Made by a program: the position numbers and the translations under genes. A DNA stretch of 64,000 nt from HTCC5015 sp051747425 (GTDB taxonomy: Bacteria; Pseudomonadota; Gammaproteobacteria; HTCC5015): NCBI GenBank assembly GCA_051747425.1, contig JBNJGD010000001.1:231752-295751 (forward strand), given 5' to 3'. The notes below the pieces were generated by a model. That model was not told the DNA's origin, ran no database searches, and saw only the letters and a program-made list of their open reading frames with translations. Below, piece after piece: positions 8,268-16,639 of this stretch (position 1 is the stretch's first letter; the number at the start of each line of letters is the position of its first letter).

Positions 8268-9665
8268 TTAACCGCGCCGCCACTGTGTGCCCTCCGGGCC
8301 GTCTTCGAGGACGATGCCGGCTTCGGTGAGCTGGTCGCGAATGGCATCGGCGCGGGAAAAATCCCGTTGCTTCTTGGCCTCGATTCGCTGTTCCACCAGG
8401 GCGTCGATGTCGGCGTCACTCCAATCGCCCTCTGCCGCCACCAGGCCGCCGCTTTTCAGGTAGACCTCGGGATCGGCCTGCAGCAGGCCGAGCACTGTGC
8501 CCAGGCCCTTGAGCACTCCGGCGGTGACCTCGGCCTCCACGCCGCTCTGCTGATTGAGCTGTCGAGCCAGATCGAACAGCACGGAGATCGCCTCGGGGGT
8601 GTTGAAATCGTCGTCCATCGCGGCATTAAAAGCCGCGACGCCTTGCAGTGACTCGTCGGCGGCCACATCGGCAGCCGGAACAGTGGCGTAGGCGCGCAGG
8701 GCGTTATACAAACGCTCCAGCCCCGAACAGGCCCGCTGCAGGCTCTCTTCGGAGTAATTGATCGGGCTGCGGTAGTGGGAGCTGAGCAGGAAATAGCGAA
8801 TCACCTCGCCCCAATAGCGCTCGAGCACTTCCCGGATGGTAAAAAAGTTGCCCAGGGATTTGGACATCTTCTCGTTGTCCACCCGCACCGCACCGGCGTG
8901 CATCCAGACATTGGCGTAAGTTTCGCCGGTGGCCGCCTCGGACTGGGCGATTTCGTTTTCGTGGTGGGGAAAGACCAGGTCCGGACCGCCGCCGTGGATG
9001 TCGAAGTGATTGCCCAGACACCCCGTGGACATGGCCGAACACTCGATGTGCCAGCCGGGGCGACCGTAACCCCAGGGCGCCTCCCAGCCGACATCGTCCG
9101 GCTCGGCGCCCTTCCACAGGGCAAAGTCCCGGGGGTCGCGCTTGCTGGTCTCGAGCTCGACGCGCACGCCTTCGAGCAAATCGTCGAGCTTCTTGTTGGA
9201 CAGCTTGCCGTAGCCGGCAAAGTCAGTCACCGAGAAATAGACATCGCCGTGGTCGGCAGTGTAGGCCATGTCGCGGTCGAGCAACTGCTGAATCAGGGCG
9301 ATGATGTCGTCGATATGAGCGGTGGCCCGGGGCTCCTCGTCCGGCGGCAAGACGCCGAGTGCTCTTTCGTCCTCGTGCATGGCGTCAATAAATCGCGCCG
9401 TCAGCGCCTCGTAGGCCTCGCCGTTTTCCTCGGCCCGTTTGAGAATCTTGTCGTCAATGTCGGTAATGTTGCGTACATAGCGCACGGCGTAATGTCGGTG
9501 ACGCAAATAGCGAACGATGGCATCGAAGGCCACCATGACCCGGGCGTGGCCGATGTGACAGTAGTCATAGGTGGTTACGCCACAGACATACATGCGAATT
9601 TCGCCGTCGCGAATCGGCTGAAACTCGCCCTTGCGGCGCTCAAGCGTGTTGTAGATCTGTACCAC
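8268..9665 (-). CDS. cysS: Cysteinyl-tRNA synthetase
   Basis: A 465-residue class I aminoacyl-tRNA synthetase that charges tRNA-Cys in the cytoplasm. The GTG at 9665 is chosen because the protein then starts VVQIYNTLERRK as in the family; the open frame upstream is only a shadow of glnS. Motifs: YVCGVTTYDYCHIGHARV (HIGH and first zinc Cys), the zinc site with Cys and His around WHIECSAM and HHENEIAQSEA, and EKMSKSLGNF. The length agrees with the roughly 460-residue family. It lies 2 bp after the glnS stop, so the two synthetases are one operon. Confidence 0.96.
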   Translation of the reverse strand: MVQIYNTLERRKGEFQPIRDGEIRMYVCGVTTYDYCHIGHARVMVAFDAIVRYLRHRHYAVRYVRNITDIDDKILKRAEENGEAYEALTARFIDAMHEDERALGVLPPDEEPRATAHIDDIIALIQQLLDRDMAYTADHGDVYFSVTDFAGYGKLSNKKLDDLLEGVRVELETSKRDPRDFALWKGAEPDDVGWEAPWGYGRPGWHIECSAMSTGCLGNHFDIHGGGPDLVFPHHENEIAQSEAATGETYANVWMHAGAVRVDNEKMSKSLGNFFTIREVLERYWGEVIRYFLLSSHYRSPINYSEESLQRACSGLERLYNALRAYATVPAADVAADESLQGVAAFNAAMDDDFNTPEAISVLFDLARQLNQQSGVEAEVTAGVLKGLGTVLGLLQADPEVYLKSGGLVAAEGDWSDADIDALVEQRIEAKKQRDFSRADAIRDQLTEAGIVLEDGPEGTQWRRG

Positions 9666-9667
9666 GG

Positions 9668-11338
9668 CTAGCCCTTCTGATTCTGCTTTTGCCAGGAGTC
9701 GCGAAGACTCACCGTGCGATTGAACACCGGGCGCCCGGGCTGGCTGTCGCGGTCGAGCGTAAAGTAGCCCTCGCGCTCGAACTGGTAGTGAGCGCCGACC
9801 TCGGCCTCGGCCAGGCTGGCCTCGACCCGTGCACCTTCCACCACTGTCAGGGAGTCGGGATTGATACTGGCGGTAAAGTCGTCCTCGGCGGCCGGGTTCT
9901 CTTCGACAAACAGGCGGTCGTAGAGACGCACTTGCGACTCGATGGAGTCCACCGCGCTGGCCCAGTGAATCACGCCCTTGACCTTGCGACCCTCGGGCTT
10001 TTGCCCCAGCGTGTCCTTGTCGTAAGTGCAACGCAGCTCGACAATCTCGCCGGCCTCATCGCGCACCACCTCGTGACAGTGAATCACATAGCTGCCGCGC
10101 AGGCGCACTTCGCCCTCGAGAAACAGACGCTTCCACTTGGGCGGTGGCTCCACTTCAAAGTCGTTGCGGTCGATGTACAGCTCGCGACTCATGGTCAGCT
10201 GGCGCTCCCCCATGCTCTCATCCTTGGGGTGGCGCGGCATCGACAGGCTCTGGGTCTCGCCCTCGGGGTAGTTTTCCAGCACCACTTTAAGCGGCCGCAG
10301 AACGCACATGGCCCGCGGCGCGTTGGCGTCGAGGTCCTCGCGCACCGCGTGCTCGAGCATCGACATATCCACCACGCCCTCACTGCGTGCGACGCCGATG
10401 CGCTCGCAGAACTGGCGCAGGGAGGCCGGCGTATAGCCACGGCGGCGCATGGCCGAAATGGTCGGCATGCGCGGGTCATCCCAACCGTCCACATGGCCCT
10501 CGTCCACCAGCTGTTTGAGCTTGCGCTTGGAAGTCACCGTGTAATTGATATTGAGCCTGGCGAACTCATGTTGCACCGGCTTTGAGGGCACCGGCAGGTG
10601 CTCGATCAGCCACTCGTAGAGCGGGCGGTGATCCTCGAACTCCAGGGTACACAGTGAGTGGGTCACGCCCTCGATGGCATCGGACTGGCCGTGGGTGAAG
10701 TCGTAGGTGGGATAGATGCACCAGCGGTCACCGGTCTGGTGGTGACTGACCCGGCGCACGCGGTAAAGAATGGGGTCGCGCAAATTGATATTGGGCGCGG
10801 CCATATCAATTTTGGCGCGCAGCACGGCGGCGCCGTCGTCGAACTCGCCATTGCGCATCTTTTCGAACAGCGCACGGTTTTCCGCCGGGCTGCGATCGCG
10901 GTAGGGACTGTTCTTGCCCGGCTCGGTCAGCGTACCCCGGTATTCCCGGGCTTCATCGGCCGACAGTTCGCAGACATAGGCGTCGCCGTTGTCGATCAAA
11001 TGCAGTGCGTAGTCGTAGAGCGTATCGAAGTAGTCCGAGGCAAAGCGCACCGGTCCGGCCCACTGGAAACCCAGCCACTCCACATCCCGCTTGATCGACT
11101 CGATGTACTCGGCCTCTTCTTTAGCCGGGTTGGTGTCGTCAAAGCGCAGATGACAGTCGCCACCAAACTCCTCGGCGATGCCGAAGTTGAGGCAAATGGA
11201 CTTGGCGTGGCCGATGTGCAAATAGCCATTGGGCTCCGGCGGAAAGCGTGTGACCACCTTTTCCACACGGCCCTCTTCGGTGTCCCGGGAGACAATCTTG
11301 CGAATAAAGTGGGAAGGCGTTGCAGCTTCTTGGCTCAT
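9668..11338 (-). CDS. glnS: Glutaminyl-tRNA synthetase
   Basis: A 556-residue class I synthetase specific for tRNA-Gln. The signature RFPPEPNGYLHIGHAKS has HIGH at residues 41-44. The KMSKS equivalent is VTSKRKLKQL, as is usual for GlnRS. The C-terminal anticodon-binding beta-barrels are present through VFNRTVSLRDSW. The length fits the 550-residue family. It is the first gene of the glnS-cysS operon, and a terminator hairpin upstream at 11366-11382 isolates it from pssA. Confidence 0.97.
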   Translation of the reverse strand: MSQEAATPSHFIRKIVSRDTEEGRVEKVVTRFPPEPNGYLHIGHAKSICLNFGIAEEFGGDCHLRFDDTNPAKEEAEYIESIKRDVEWLGFQWAGPVRFASDYFDTLYDYALHLIDNGDAYVCELSADEAREYRGTLTEPGKNSPYRDRSPAENRALFEKMRNGEFDDGAAVLRAKIDMAAPNINLRDPILYRVRRVSHHQTGDRWCIYPTYDFTHGQSDAIEGVTHSLCTLEFEDHRPLYEWLIEHLPVPSKPVQHEFARLNINYTVTSKRKLKQLVDEGHVDGWDDPRMPTISAMRRRGYTPASLRQFCERIGVARSEGVVDMSMLEHAVREDLDANAPRAMCVLRPLKVVLENYPEGETQSLSMPRHPKDESMGERQLTMSRELYIDRNDFEVEPPPKWKRLFLEGEVRLRGSYVIHCHEVVRDEAGEIVELRCTYDKDTLGQKPEGRKVKGVIHWASAVDSIESQVRLYDRLFVEENPAAEDDFTASINPDSLTVVEGARVEASLAEAEVGAHYQFEREGYFTLDRDSQPGRPVFNRTVSLRDSWQKQNQKG

Positions 11339-11358
11339 GTTAAACGAATCCGGTTGTC

Positions 11359-11382
11359 ACAAAATGCCCGGCAGTGCCGGGC
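11359..11382 (-). terminator. Intrinsic terminator after pssA
   Basis: On the minus strand the perfect hairpin GCCCGGC-ACT-GCCGGGC is followed by ATTTTG. It lies between the pssA stop and the glnS start and fits a Rho-independent terminator for the psd-like/pssA unit. Confidence 0.65.
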
Positions 11383-11429
11383 GCTCGATACGGCGGGCTG
11401 AATTATAGCAAGGGATGGCACCCCTGAGA

Positions 11430-12203
11430 CTACCTGGCCCGATTGGCCCTTCGCCGGCGAAAAAGGCGCACCTGTCGATACAGGCTGATGCAGGGGCCGG
11501 AAATGATGTAGGTCATAAAGATGGTGTAGAGAATCACCGAGGGCTTGAGTGTAATAAACGGGGCAACAAACACCAGCGCCGGCATGACAAAGAACGGTAC
11601 CTTTTTAAGGGCATCTATGTCCTTGAAACTGTAGTAGGTGATGTTGCTAACCATCAGCACGCCGCCGATGTAGGTCGTCACCAGAGCCAGCCAGGGGACG
11701 ACGGCCTCGGAACGAAAGTCGAAATTGTGCAGCACCCACATGGTGCCCACCAGCAGGGCCGCGGCCGAGGGGCTGGGTAGCCCTTTGAAAAAACGCTTGT
11801 CCGAGGACTCGCTTTGCACATTAAAGCGGGCCAGGCGCAGGGCGGCGCCGGCAATGTAGACAAAGGCGGCGATCCAGCCCAACTTGCCCCAGGTCTCGCT
11901 CATGTTGGCGAAGTCATAGAGCACCCACTCGTACATCACCAGGGCCGGGGCGACACCAAAAGCCACCATGTCGGCCAGGCTGTCGTACTGCACGCCAAAA
12001 TCGCTCTGGGTGTTGGTCAGGCGGGCCACCCGGCCATCGAGGGCATCGGCCAGCATGGCAATAAAGATCGCAATGGCCGCCGCCTCGAAGCGATCCTGAC
12101 TGGCAGCCACAATGGCATAGAAGCCGCCAAAAATGGTGCCGGTGGTAAACAGATTGGGCAGCAGATAGATACTGCGCCGGCGTTGTGGATCCGGTCGATT
12201 CAT
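11430..12203 (-). CDS. pssA: CDP-diacylglycerol--serine O-phosphatidyltransferase
   Basis: A 257-residue inner-membrane enzyme making phosphatidylserine from CDP-diacylglycerol and serine. It has about seven membrane helices and the CDP-alcohol phosphotransferase motif DGRVARL....DFGVQYDSLAD (DG-AR-G-D-D) starting near residue 56. The C terminus is basic (RRRRANRAR). Its start overlaps the stop of the PSD-like gene by 4 nt, so the two are coupled. This is the Bacillus-type, integral-membrane PssA, distinct from the PLD-type enterobacterial enzyme. Confidence 0.93.
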   Translation of the reverse strand: MNRPDPQRRRSIYLLPNLFTTGTIFGGFYAIVAASQDRFEAAAIAIFIAMLADALDGRVARLTNTQSDFGVQYDSLADMVAFGVAPALVMYEWVLYDFANMSETWGKLGWIAAFVYIAGAALRLARFNVQSESSDKRFFKGLPSPSAAALLVGTMWVLHNFDFRSEAVVPWLALVTTYIGGVLMVSNITYYSFKDIDALKKVPFFVMPALVFVAPFITLKPSVILYTIFMTYIISGPCISLYRQVRLFRRRRANRAR

Positions 12204-12850
12204 TCCATTGGGCTCTTTTTGCTCTTGTGGACGAAGTGACCAAGCACGGTCTCTCCGGCGGTGACACTGTCGCCCACCACGACATTGAGGTGGGCATCAG
12301 TGGGCAACAGTATATCAATATACTGGATGGTGGATAATCCGATGACCTTGCCCTGCCCGATTCGCTCGCCAGGTTGCGGGCGAATTTGCAGGTAGCGGAT
12401 GGTCAGGGCGCGATAGAAGCTGAGCATCATGTCATCGCCCTCATCGGTGCGAATCCAGGCGGTGAGAATGTGCCCGCGATCCCGGCCCAAATGCCGCAGG
12501 GGACGCTTGAATTTCTCGCCGTACCAGGTCTGAAGCACCTGACCCTCGGTGGGACTGTAGAGGGCAAAAACCCCGCCGTGACGGAGACGCAGCCGCAACA
12601 CCTTGCGATTCTCACCGAGAAACGGATCCTCGGCGGTAAACGAAAACATCACCTTGGCATCAATGGGAGCGACGATGGCCGTGGGGTTGGCAGGTGGCTT
12701 GCGCTGGGGATGGCGAAAGAAAAACACCAGCAACAACACCGCCAGCCACAGAGGCAAGGAGAAGCTCAAGCCATAGGACACTTTGACCACGATGGCCATA
12801 AAGGCCAGCAGAAAAGCCAGCAGGGTCACTTGCGGTTTGATCAGATACAT
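12200..12850 (-). CDS. Phosphatidylserine decarboxylase-like protein, degenerate
   Basis: A 216-residue protein with two N-terminal membrane helices (residues about 8-48) and a PSD-like beta domain (NPTAIVAPIDAKV, IGQGKVIGLS, DILLPTDAHLNVVVGDSVTAGETVLGHF). In active short PSDs the proenzyme cuts at a Gly-Ser (usually FGSRVD.YLP) to form the pyruvoyl cofactor. Here the aligned segment reads TIQYIDILLP with no Gly-Ser. The SPLDVHVN histidine region is also replaced by ALYSPTEGQVL. It should therefore not self-process and may be a regulator or scaffold for PssA, with which it is translationally coupled. Confidence 0.75.
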   Translation of the reverse strand: MYLIKPQVTLLAFLLAFMAIVVKVSYGLSFSLPLWLAVLLLVFFFRHPQRKPPANPTAIVAPIDAKVMFSFTAEDPFLGENRKVLRLRLRHGGVFALYSPTEGQVLQTWYGEKFKRPLRHLGRDRGHILTAWIRTDEGDDMMLSFYRALTIRYLQIRPQPGERIGQGKVIGLSTIQYIDILLPTDAHLNVVVGDSVTAGETVLGHFVHKSKKSPME

Positions 12851-12887
12851 TGTCTGTTTATAGCCTCTCTGTCACCGGCCCTCAATG

Positions 12888-12915
12888 AAAAACGCCACCC
12901 GCACGGCGGATGGCG
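12888..12915 (-). terminator. Intrinsic terminator after ilvC
   Basis: On the minus strand a 10-bp stem (CGCCATCCGC / GCGGGTGGCG, loop CGT, one G-U pair) is followed directly by TTTTT. It lies 27 bp beyond the ilvC stop and closes the ilvIHC operon, separating it from the PSD-like/pssA unit. Confidence 0.85.
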
Positions 12916-12941
12916 TCGTTCTCAATCGCATCAAAAGCCGA

Positions 12942-13958
12942 TCAGTTCTTGCTCTTGTCGACAATCTTGTTGGCGGTAATCCAGGGCATCATGCTGCGCA
13001 GCTTCTCGCCGACCTGCTCGATTTCGTGAGCGGCGTTGTTGCGGCGGTGCGCCGTCATGGACGGATAGTTGGTGGCGCCTTCGCTGATGAACATTTTGGC
13101 GTACTCGCCGTCCTGGATGCGCTTGAGTGCGGTGCGCATGGCCTGGCGGGACTGCTCGTTGATCACCTCGGGGCCAGTCACATACTCGCCGTACTCGGCG
13201 TTGTTGGAGATCGAGTAGTTCATGTTGGCAATGCCGCCCTCGTACATCAGGTCAACAATCAGCTTGAGCTCGTGCAGACACTCGAAGTAGGCCATCTCGG
13301 GGGCGTAGCCAGCCTCAGTCAGGGTCTCAAAACCGGCCTTGACCAGCTCCACAGCACCGCCGCACAGCACGGCCTGCTCGCCAAAGAGGTCCGTTTCGGT
13401 CTCGTCCTTGAAGGTGGTCTCGATGATGCCAGTGCGGCCGCCGCCAATGGCAGAGGCGTAGGAAAGAGCGACTTCCTTGGCCGTACCGGAGGCGTCCTGC
13501 TGGATCGCGATCAGGTCGGGGATGCCACCGCCGCGGGTAAACTCCGTGCGGACAGTATGGCCGGGCGCCTTGGGAGCCACCATGATTACATCCATATCCT
13601 CGCGGGGGACGATCTGGTTGTAGTGAATGGCAAAGCCGTGGGCAAAGGCCAGCGTGCCGCCCTTCTTCAGGTTCGGTTCAATTTCGTCGTTGTAGAGCGC
13701 GGCCTGGAACTCGTCGGGGGTGAGGATCATCACCACATCGGCCTCGGCGACAGCCTCGGCTACCGGCTTGACAGTGAGGCCGGCGGCCTCGGCCTTGGCG
13801 GCGGAGCCGGAGCCCTTGCGCAGACCTACGGTGACGCTAACGCCGGATTCCTTGAGGTTGTTGGCGTGGGCGTGGCCCTGCGAACCGTAGCCGATAATGG
13901 CCACTTTCTTTCCCTGGATGATCGATAGATCGGCGTCTTTGTCGTAGTAAATGTTCAT
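12942..13958 (-). CDS. ilvC: Ketol-acid reductoisomerase (NADP+)
   Basis: A 338-residue class I (short) KARI, third gene of the ilvI-ilvH-ilvC set, converting acetohydroxy acids to dihydroxy acids in isoleucine/valine synthesis. The Rossmann motif is GYGSQGHAHANNLKESG with NADPH-binding residues LRKGSGS after it. Metal-binding acidic helices follow (DLFGEQAVLCGG, ECLHELKLIVDLMYEGG). Its start lies 68 bp after ilvH, behind a small GC-rich hairpin at 13983-14000, and a strong terminator follows the gene. Confidence 0.97.
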   Translation of the reverse strand: MNIYYDKDADLSIIQGKKVAIIGYGSQGHAHANNLKESGVSVTVGLRKGSGSAAKAEAAGLTVKPVAEAVAEADVVMILTPDEFQAALYNDEIEPNLKKGGTLAFAHGFAIHYNQIVPREDMDVIMVAPKAPGHTVRTEFTRGGGIPDLIAIQQDASGTAKEVALSYASAIGGGRTGIIETTFKDETETDLFGEQAVLCGGAVELVKAGFETLTEAGYAPEMAYFECLHELKLIVDLMYEGGIANMNYSISNNAEYGEYVTGPEVINEQSRQAMRTALKRIQDGEYAKMFISEGATNYPSMTAHRRNNAAHEIEQVGEKLRSMMPWITANKIVDKSKN

Positions 13959-14026
13959 GCTTTCTCCTCAATGGTGTTTTCCGGGCGCACCAGGGCGCCC
14001 GATTCAAATCAATCTGTGTAACGGAT

Positions 14027-14521
14027 TTACAGTTGCAAGGGCTTGTCACCGCGCCCGATGCCCATGGGCCCGGAGCGAACCACCTCGACTACGCCGTCTT
14101 CGCCAACGGCGTTGACAAAGGCGTCGAGTTTTTCGGCGGCGCCTGTCACCTCGATGGTGTAACTGCCTTCGCTGACATCGAGCACCTTTCCACGGAAAAT
14201 ATCGCAGAGGCGCTTGACCTCCTCGCGACGATCCGGCGATGAGGCGTTGACCTTGAGCAGCATCATCTCGCGCTCGATGTGCGCAGCCTCGGTAAGGTCG
14301 GTGAGTTTGATCACATCCACCAGCTTGTTGAGCTGTTTCGTGATTTGTTCAATAACGGCGTCAGTGCCCGTGGTCACAATGGTCATGCGCGACATGGACG
14401 GATCCTGTGTCGGCGCCACATTGAGCGACTCGATATTGTAGCCGCGCGCCGAGAAAAGCCCCGCGATACGCGCCAGTGCACCAAAATCGTTTTCTACCAG
14501 TACAGAAATAATGTGTCTCAT
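14027..14521 (-). CDS. ilvH: Acetolactate synthase small (regulatory) subunit
   Basis: A 164-residue protein with an N-terminal ACT domain (HIISVLVENDFGALARIAGLF, then YNIESLNVAPTQDPSMSRMT) that binds valine for feedback control. The C-terminal domain (SYTIEVTGAAEKLDAFV) contacts the catalytic subunit. It lies 9 bp after ilvI and is the classical IlvH partner. The length matches the family (about 163). Confidence 0.96.
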   Translation of the reverse strand: MRHIISVLVENDFGALARIAGLFSARGYNIESLNVAPTQDPSMSRMTIVTTGTDAVIEQITKQLNKLVDVIKLTDLTEAAHIEREMMLLKVNASSPDRREEVKRLCDIFRGKVLDVSEGSYTIEVTGAAEKLDAFVNAVGEDGVVEVVRSGPMGIGRGDKPLQL

Positions 14522-14530
14522 GCGTTCCCC

Positions 14531-16276
14531 CTAGGCCAGATCGCGTTCTTCGGCGTGGTCGACTTCCGCCTGGCGAGGTGACAGCACCATCTCGTGGTGG
14601 CCCTTGCCATTGGCGATCATCGGGTACACGTTGACACTCTGGTCGACGACGACATCGATAAAGACCAGGCGATCTTTCATCGCAAAGGCCTTCTCCATAG
14701 CCGCGTCCAGCTCGGCGGGGTCCTCCACGCGAATGCCTACATGACCGTAGGCTTCGGCCATCTTGACCAGATCCGGCAAAGCCTCCACATAGGACATGGA
14801 GTAGCGCTTGTCGTAGAACATCTCCTGCCACTGGCGCACCATGCCCATGTAGCGATTATTGAGGTTCACGATCTTGATCGGCGTGTTGTATTGCAGCGCC
14901 GTGGAGAGCTCCTGAATGCACATGATGATCGAAGCCTCACCGGTGACACAGGCCACGGTCTGATCCGGGCAGGCCAGCTGGGCGCCAATCGCCGCCGGCA
15001 TGCCAAATCCCATGGTGCCCAGACCACCGGAGTTCAACCACTGGCGCGGGCGGTTAAAGTGGTAGTACTGGGCGGCAAACATCTGGTGCTGACCCACATC
15101 GGAGGTGATGATGGCGTCGCCCTTGGTCGCCCGGTAGAGCGACTCGATCACTTGCTGAGGCTTGATCTCTTCACCGAGGTCATAGCCCAGACTGTCCAGG
15201 GAGCGCCACTGGCCAATCTGCTCCCACCAGGCCTTCATGGCCGCGGTGTCGCGGTTTTTGCCAATGTCGGCAATGCAACTCAGCATGTCTTCCAGTACCG
15301 GTTTCATCTGCCCGACAATGGGAATATCCGCTTTCACATTCTTGGAGATCGACGAGGGATCGACATCAATGTGAATGATCTTGGCGTAGGGCGCGAACTT
15401 TTCCAGGTCGCCGGTCACGCGGTCATCAAAGCGGGCACCGGCGCAAAGGATGACATCGGCCTCGTGCATGGACATATTGGCTTCGTAAGTCCCGTGCATG
15501 CCGAGCATACCCAGGGACAGCGGGTCGTCGCCAGGATAGGCGCCCAGGCCCATCAGGGTACAGGTCACCGGATATTCCAGCTCGCGCACCAGTTGGCGCA
15601 GCTCGTCGGAGGCCTCACCCAGAACGACGCCACCACCGGCATAAATTACCGGGCGCTTGGCCTCCACCAGCATCTCCGCCGCCTTGCGAATCTGACCCAT
15701 ATGGCCGCGCTCCGGCGGACGGTAAGAGCGGATGTCGATGCTCTCGGGGTAGTGGAAGTCAATTTTCACATTGGGGTCAGTGACATTTTTGGGAATGTCC
15801 ACCACCACGGGGCCGGGGCGACCGGTGGTCGCCAGGTGAAAGGCCTTCTTGATCGCCGGGCCAATCTCTTCCACCGACTTCACCAGGATGTTGTGCTTGA
15901 CGATGGGCCGGGTGATGCCAATGGTGTCGCACTCCTGGAAGGCGTCACTGCCAATCACCGGCAGGGCCACCTGGCCGGTCAATACCACCATGGGGATGGA
16001 GTCCATATTGGCCGTGGCAATGCCCGTCACAGTATTAGTCACGCCCGGCCCGGAAGTTACAAGAACGACGCCCGGCTTGCCCGTGGCCCGGGCATAGCCG
16101 TCCGCCGCGTGGGTAGCGCCCTGCTCGTGGCGCACCAGTATGTGTTGTACATCGTCCTGCTTGAAAAAAGCGTCGTAGATGTGCAGCACCGAGCCACCGG
16201 GGTAGCCGAAAACATGCTCAACACCTTCGCGCTTGAGCGATTCAACAACGATCTCGCCGCCTGATAATTTCACCAT
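14531..16276 (-). CDS. ilvI: Acetolactate synthase large (catalytic) subunit
   Basis: A 581-residue thiamine-diphosphate enzyme condensing pyruvate with pyruvate or 2-oxobutyrate, the first common step to valine, leucine and isoleucine. N-terminal VFGYPGGSVLHIYDAF and HEQGATHAADGYARATGKPG hold the catalytic glutamate. The ThDP/Mg motif runs GEASIIMCIQELSTALQYNTPIK...NNRYMGMVRQ. Position 2 of the usual GD.. metal motif reads GE here. A GGGAG site precedes the ATG. First gene of ilvIHC, with a 180-nt leader upstream. Confidence 0.95.
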   Translation of the reverse strand: MVKLSGGEIVVESLKREGVEHVFGYPGGSVLHIYDAFFKQDDVQHILVRHEQGATHAADGYARATGKPGVVLVTSGPGVTNTVTGIATANMDSIPMVVLTGQVALPVIGSDAFQECDTIGITRPIVKHNILVKSVEEIGPAIKKAFHLATTGRPGPVVVDIPKNVTDPNVKIDFHYPESIDIRSYRPPERGHMGQIRKAAEMLVEAKRPVIYAGGGVVLGEASDELRQLVRELEYPVTCTLMGLGAYPGDDPLSLGMLGMHGTYEANMSMHEADVILCAGARFDDRVTGDLEKFAPYAKIIHIDVDPSSISKNVKADIPIVGQMKPVLEDMLSCIADIGKNRDTAAMKAWWEQIGQWRSLDSLGYDLGEEIKPQQVIESLYRATKGDAIITSDVGQHQMFAAQYYHFNRPRQWLNSGGLGTMGFGMPAAIGAQLACPDQTVACVTGEASIIMCIQELSTALQYNTPIKIVNLNNRYMGMVRQWQEMFYDKRYSMSYVEALPDLVKMAEAYGHVGIRVEDPAELDAAMEKAFAMKDRLVFIDVVVDQSVNVYPMIANGKGHHEMVLSPRQAEVDHAEERDLA

Positions 16277-16493
16277 TCACTCCCAAATATACAAAGAATC
16301 GAACAATTAACGTCCGTGATGGGATTGGGCCGGGTAAGCGTTCTAAAAGTTCATCACGACAGAGACGATGTTTGGTCTCTGAAAGGAGCCCGCGAGCTTA
16401 GATCGGCGCGCTCTGCAGCAGCGGTTGTTCACGGGGTAGTGGTGACACCTTCTGCAACCGCCGAACTGTACTGGATATACGCCCAAAACTCAA
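16277..16493 (-). promoter_or_regulatory. Candidate ilvIHC promoter and structured leader
   Basis: On the minus strand TTGAGT (16493-16488), a 17-bp spacer and TACAGT (16470-16465) form a fair sigma-70 promoter. The transcript would have a leader of about 180 nt before ilvI. The leader contains a 7-bp hairpin CAGAGAC / GTCTCTG at 16360-16381. I found no short leader peptide rich in Ile/Val/Leu codons, so classical attenuation is not supported. The rest of the gap to bepA (16494-16639) holds a 6-bp GC hairpin at 16574-16588 and nothing else I recognise. Confidence 0.4.
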
Positions 16494-16639
16494 CCGACAA
16501 ACTGGCCAGAAATGCCGTTGTAGCGCGCTCCCCGCTGGTCGAGCGGCAAGCCGGGGGAGACGCCGGGGAACCACCCGCCATCGGCGGGATCTGAAAGGCA
16601 ATTGCACAGACCGCCCCCAACCGCCATTATTGACGCCCT

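Noticed and set aside
8268..10031. A longer cysS reading frame beginning inside glnS
   Set aside because: The first 122 codons are in a shadow frame of glnS with Arg/Gly/Ser-rich junk; homology starts at GTG 9665.
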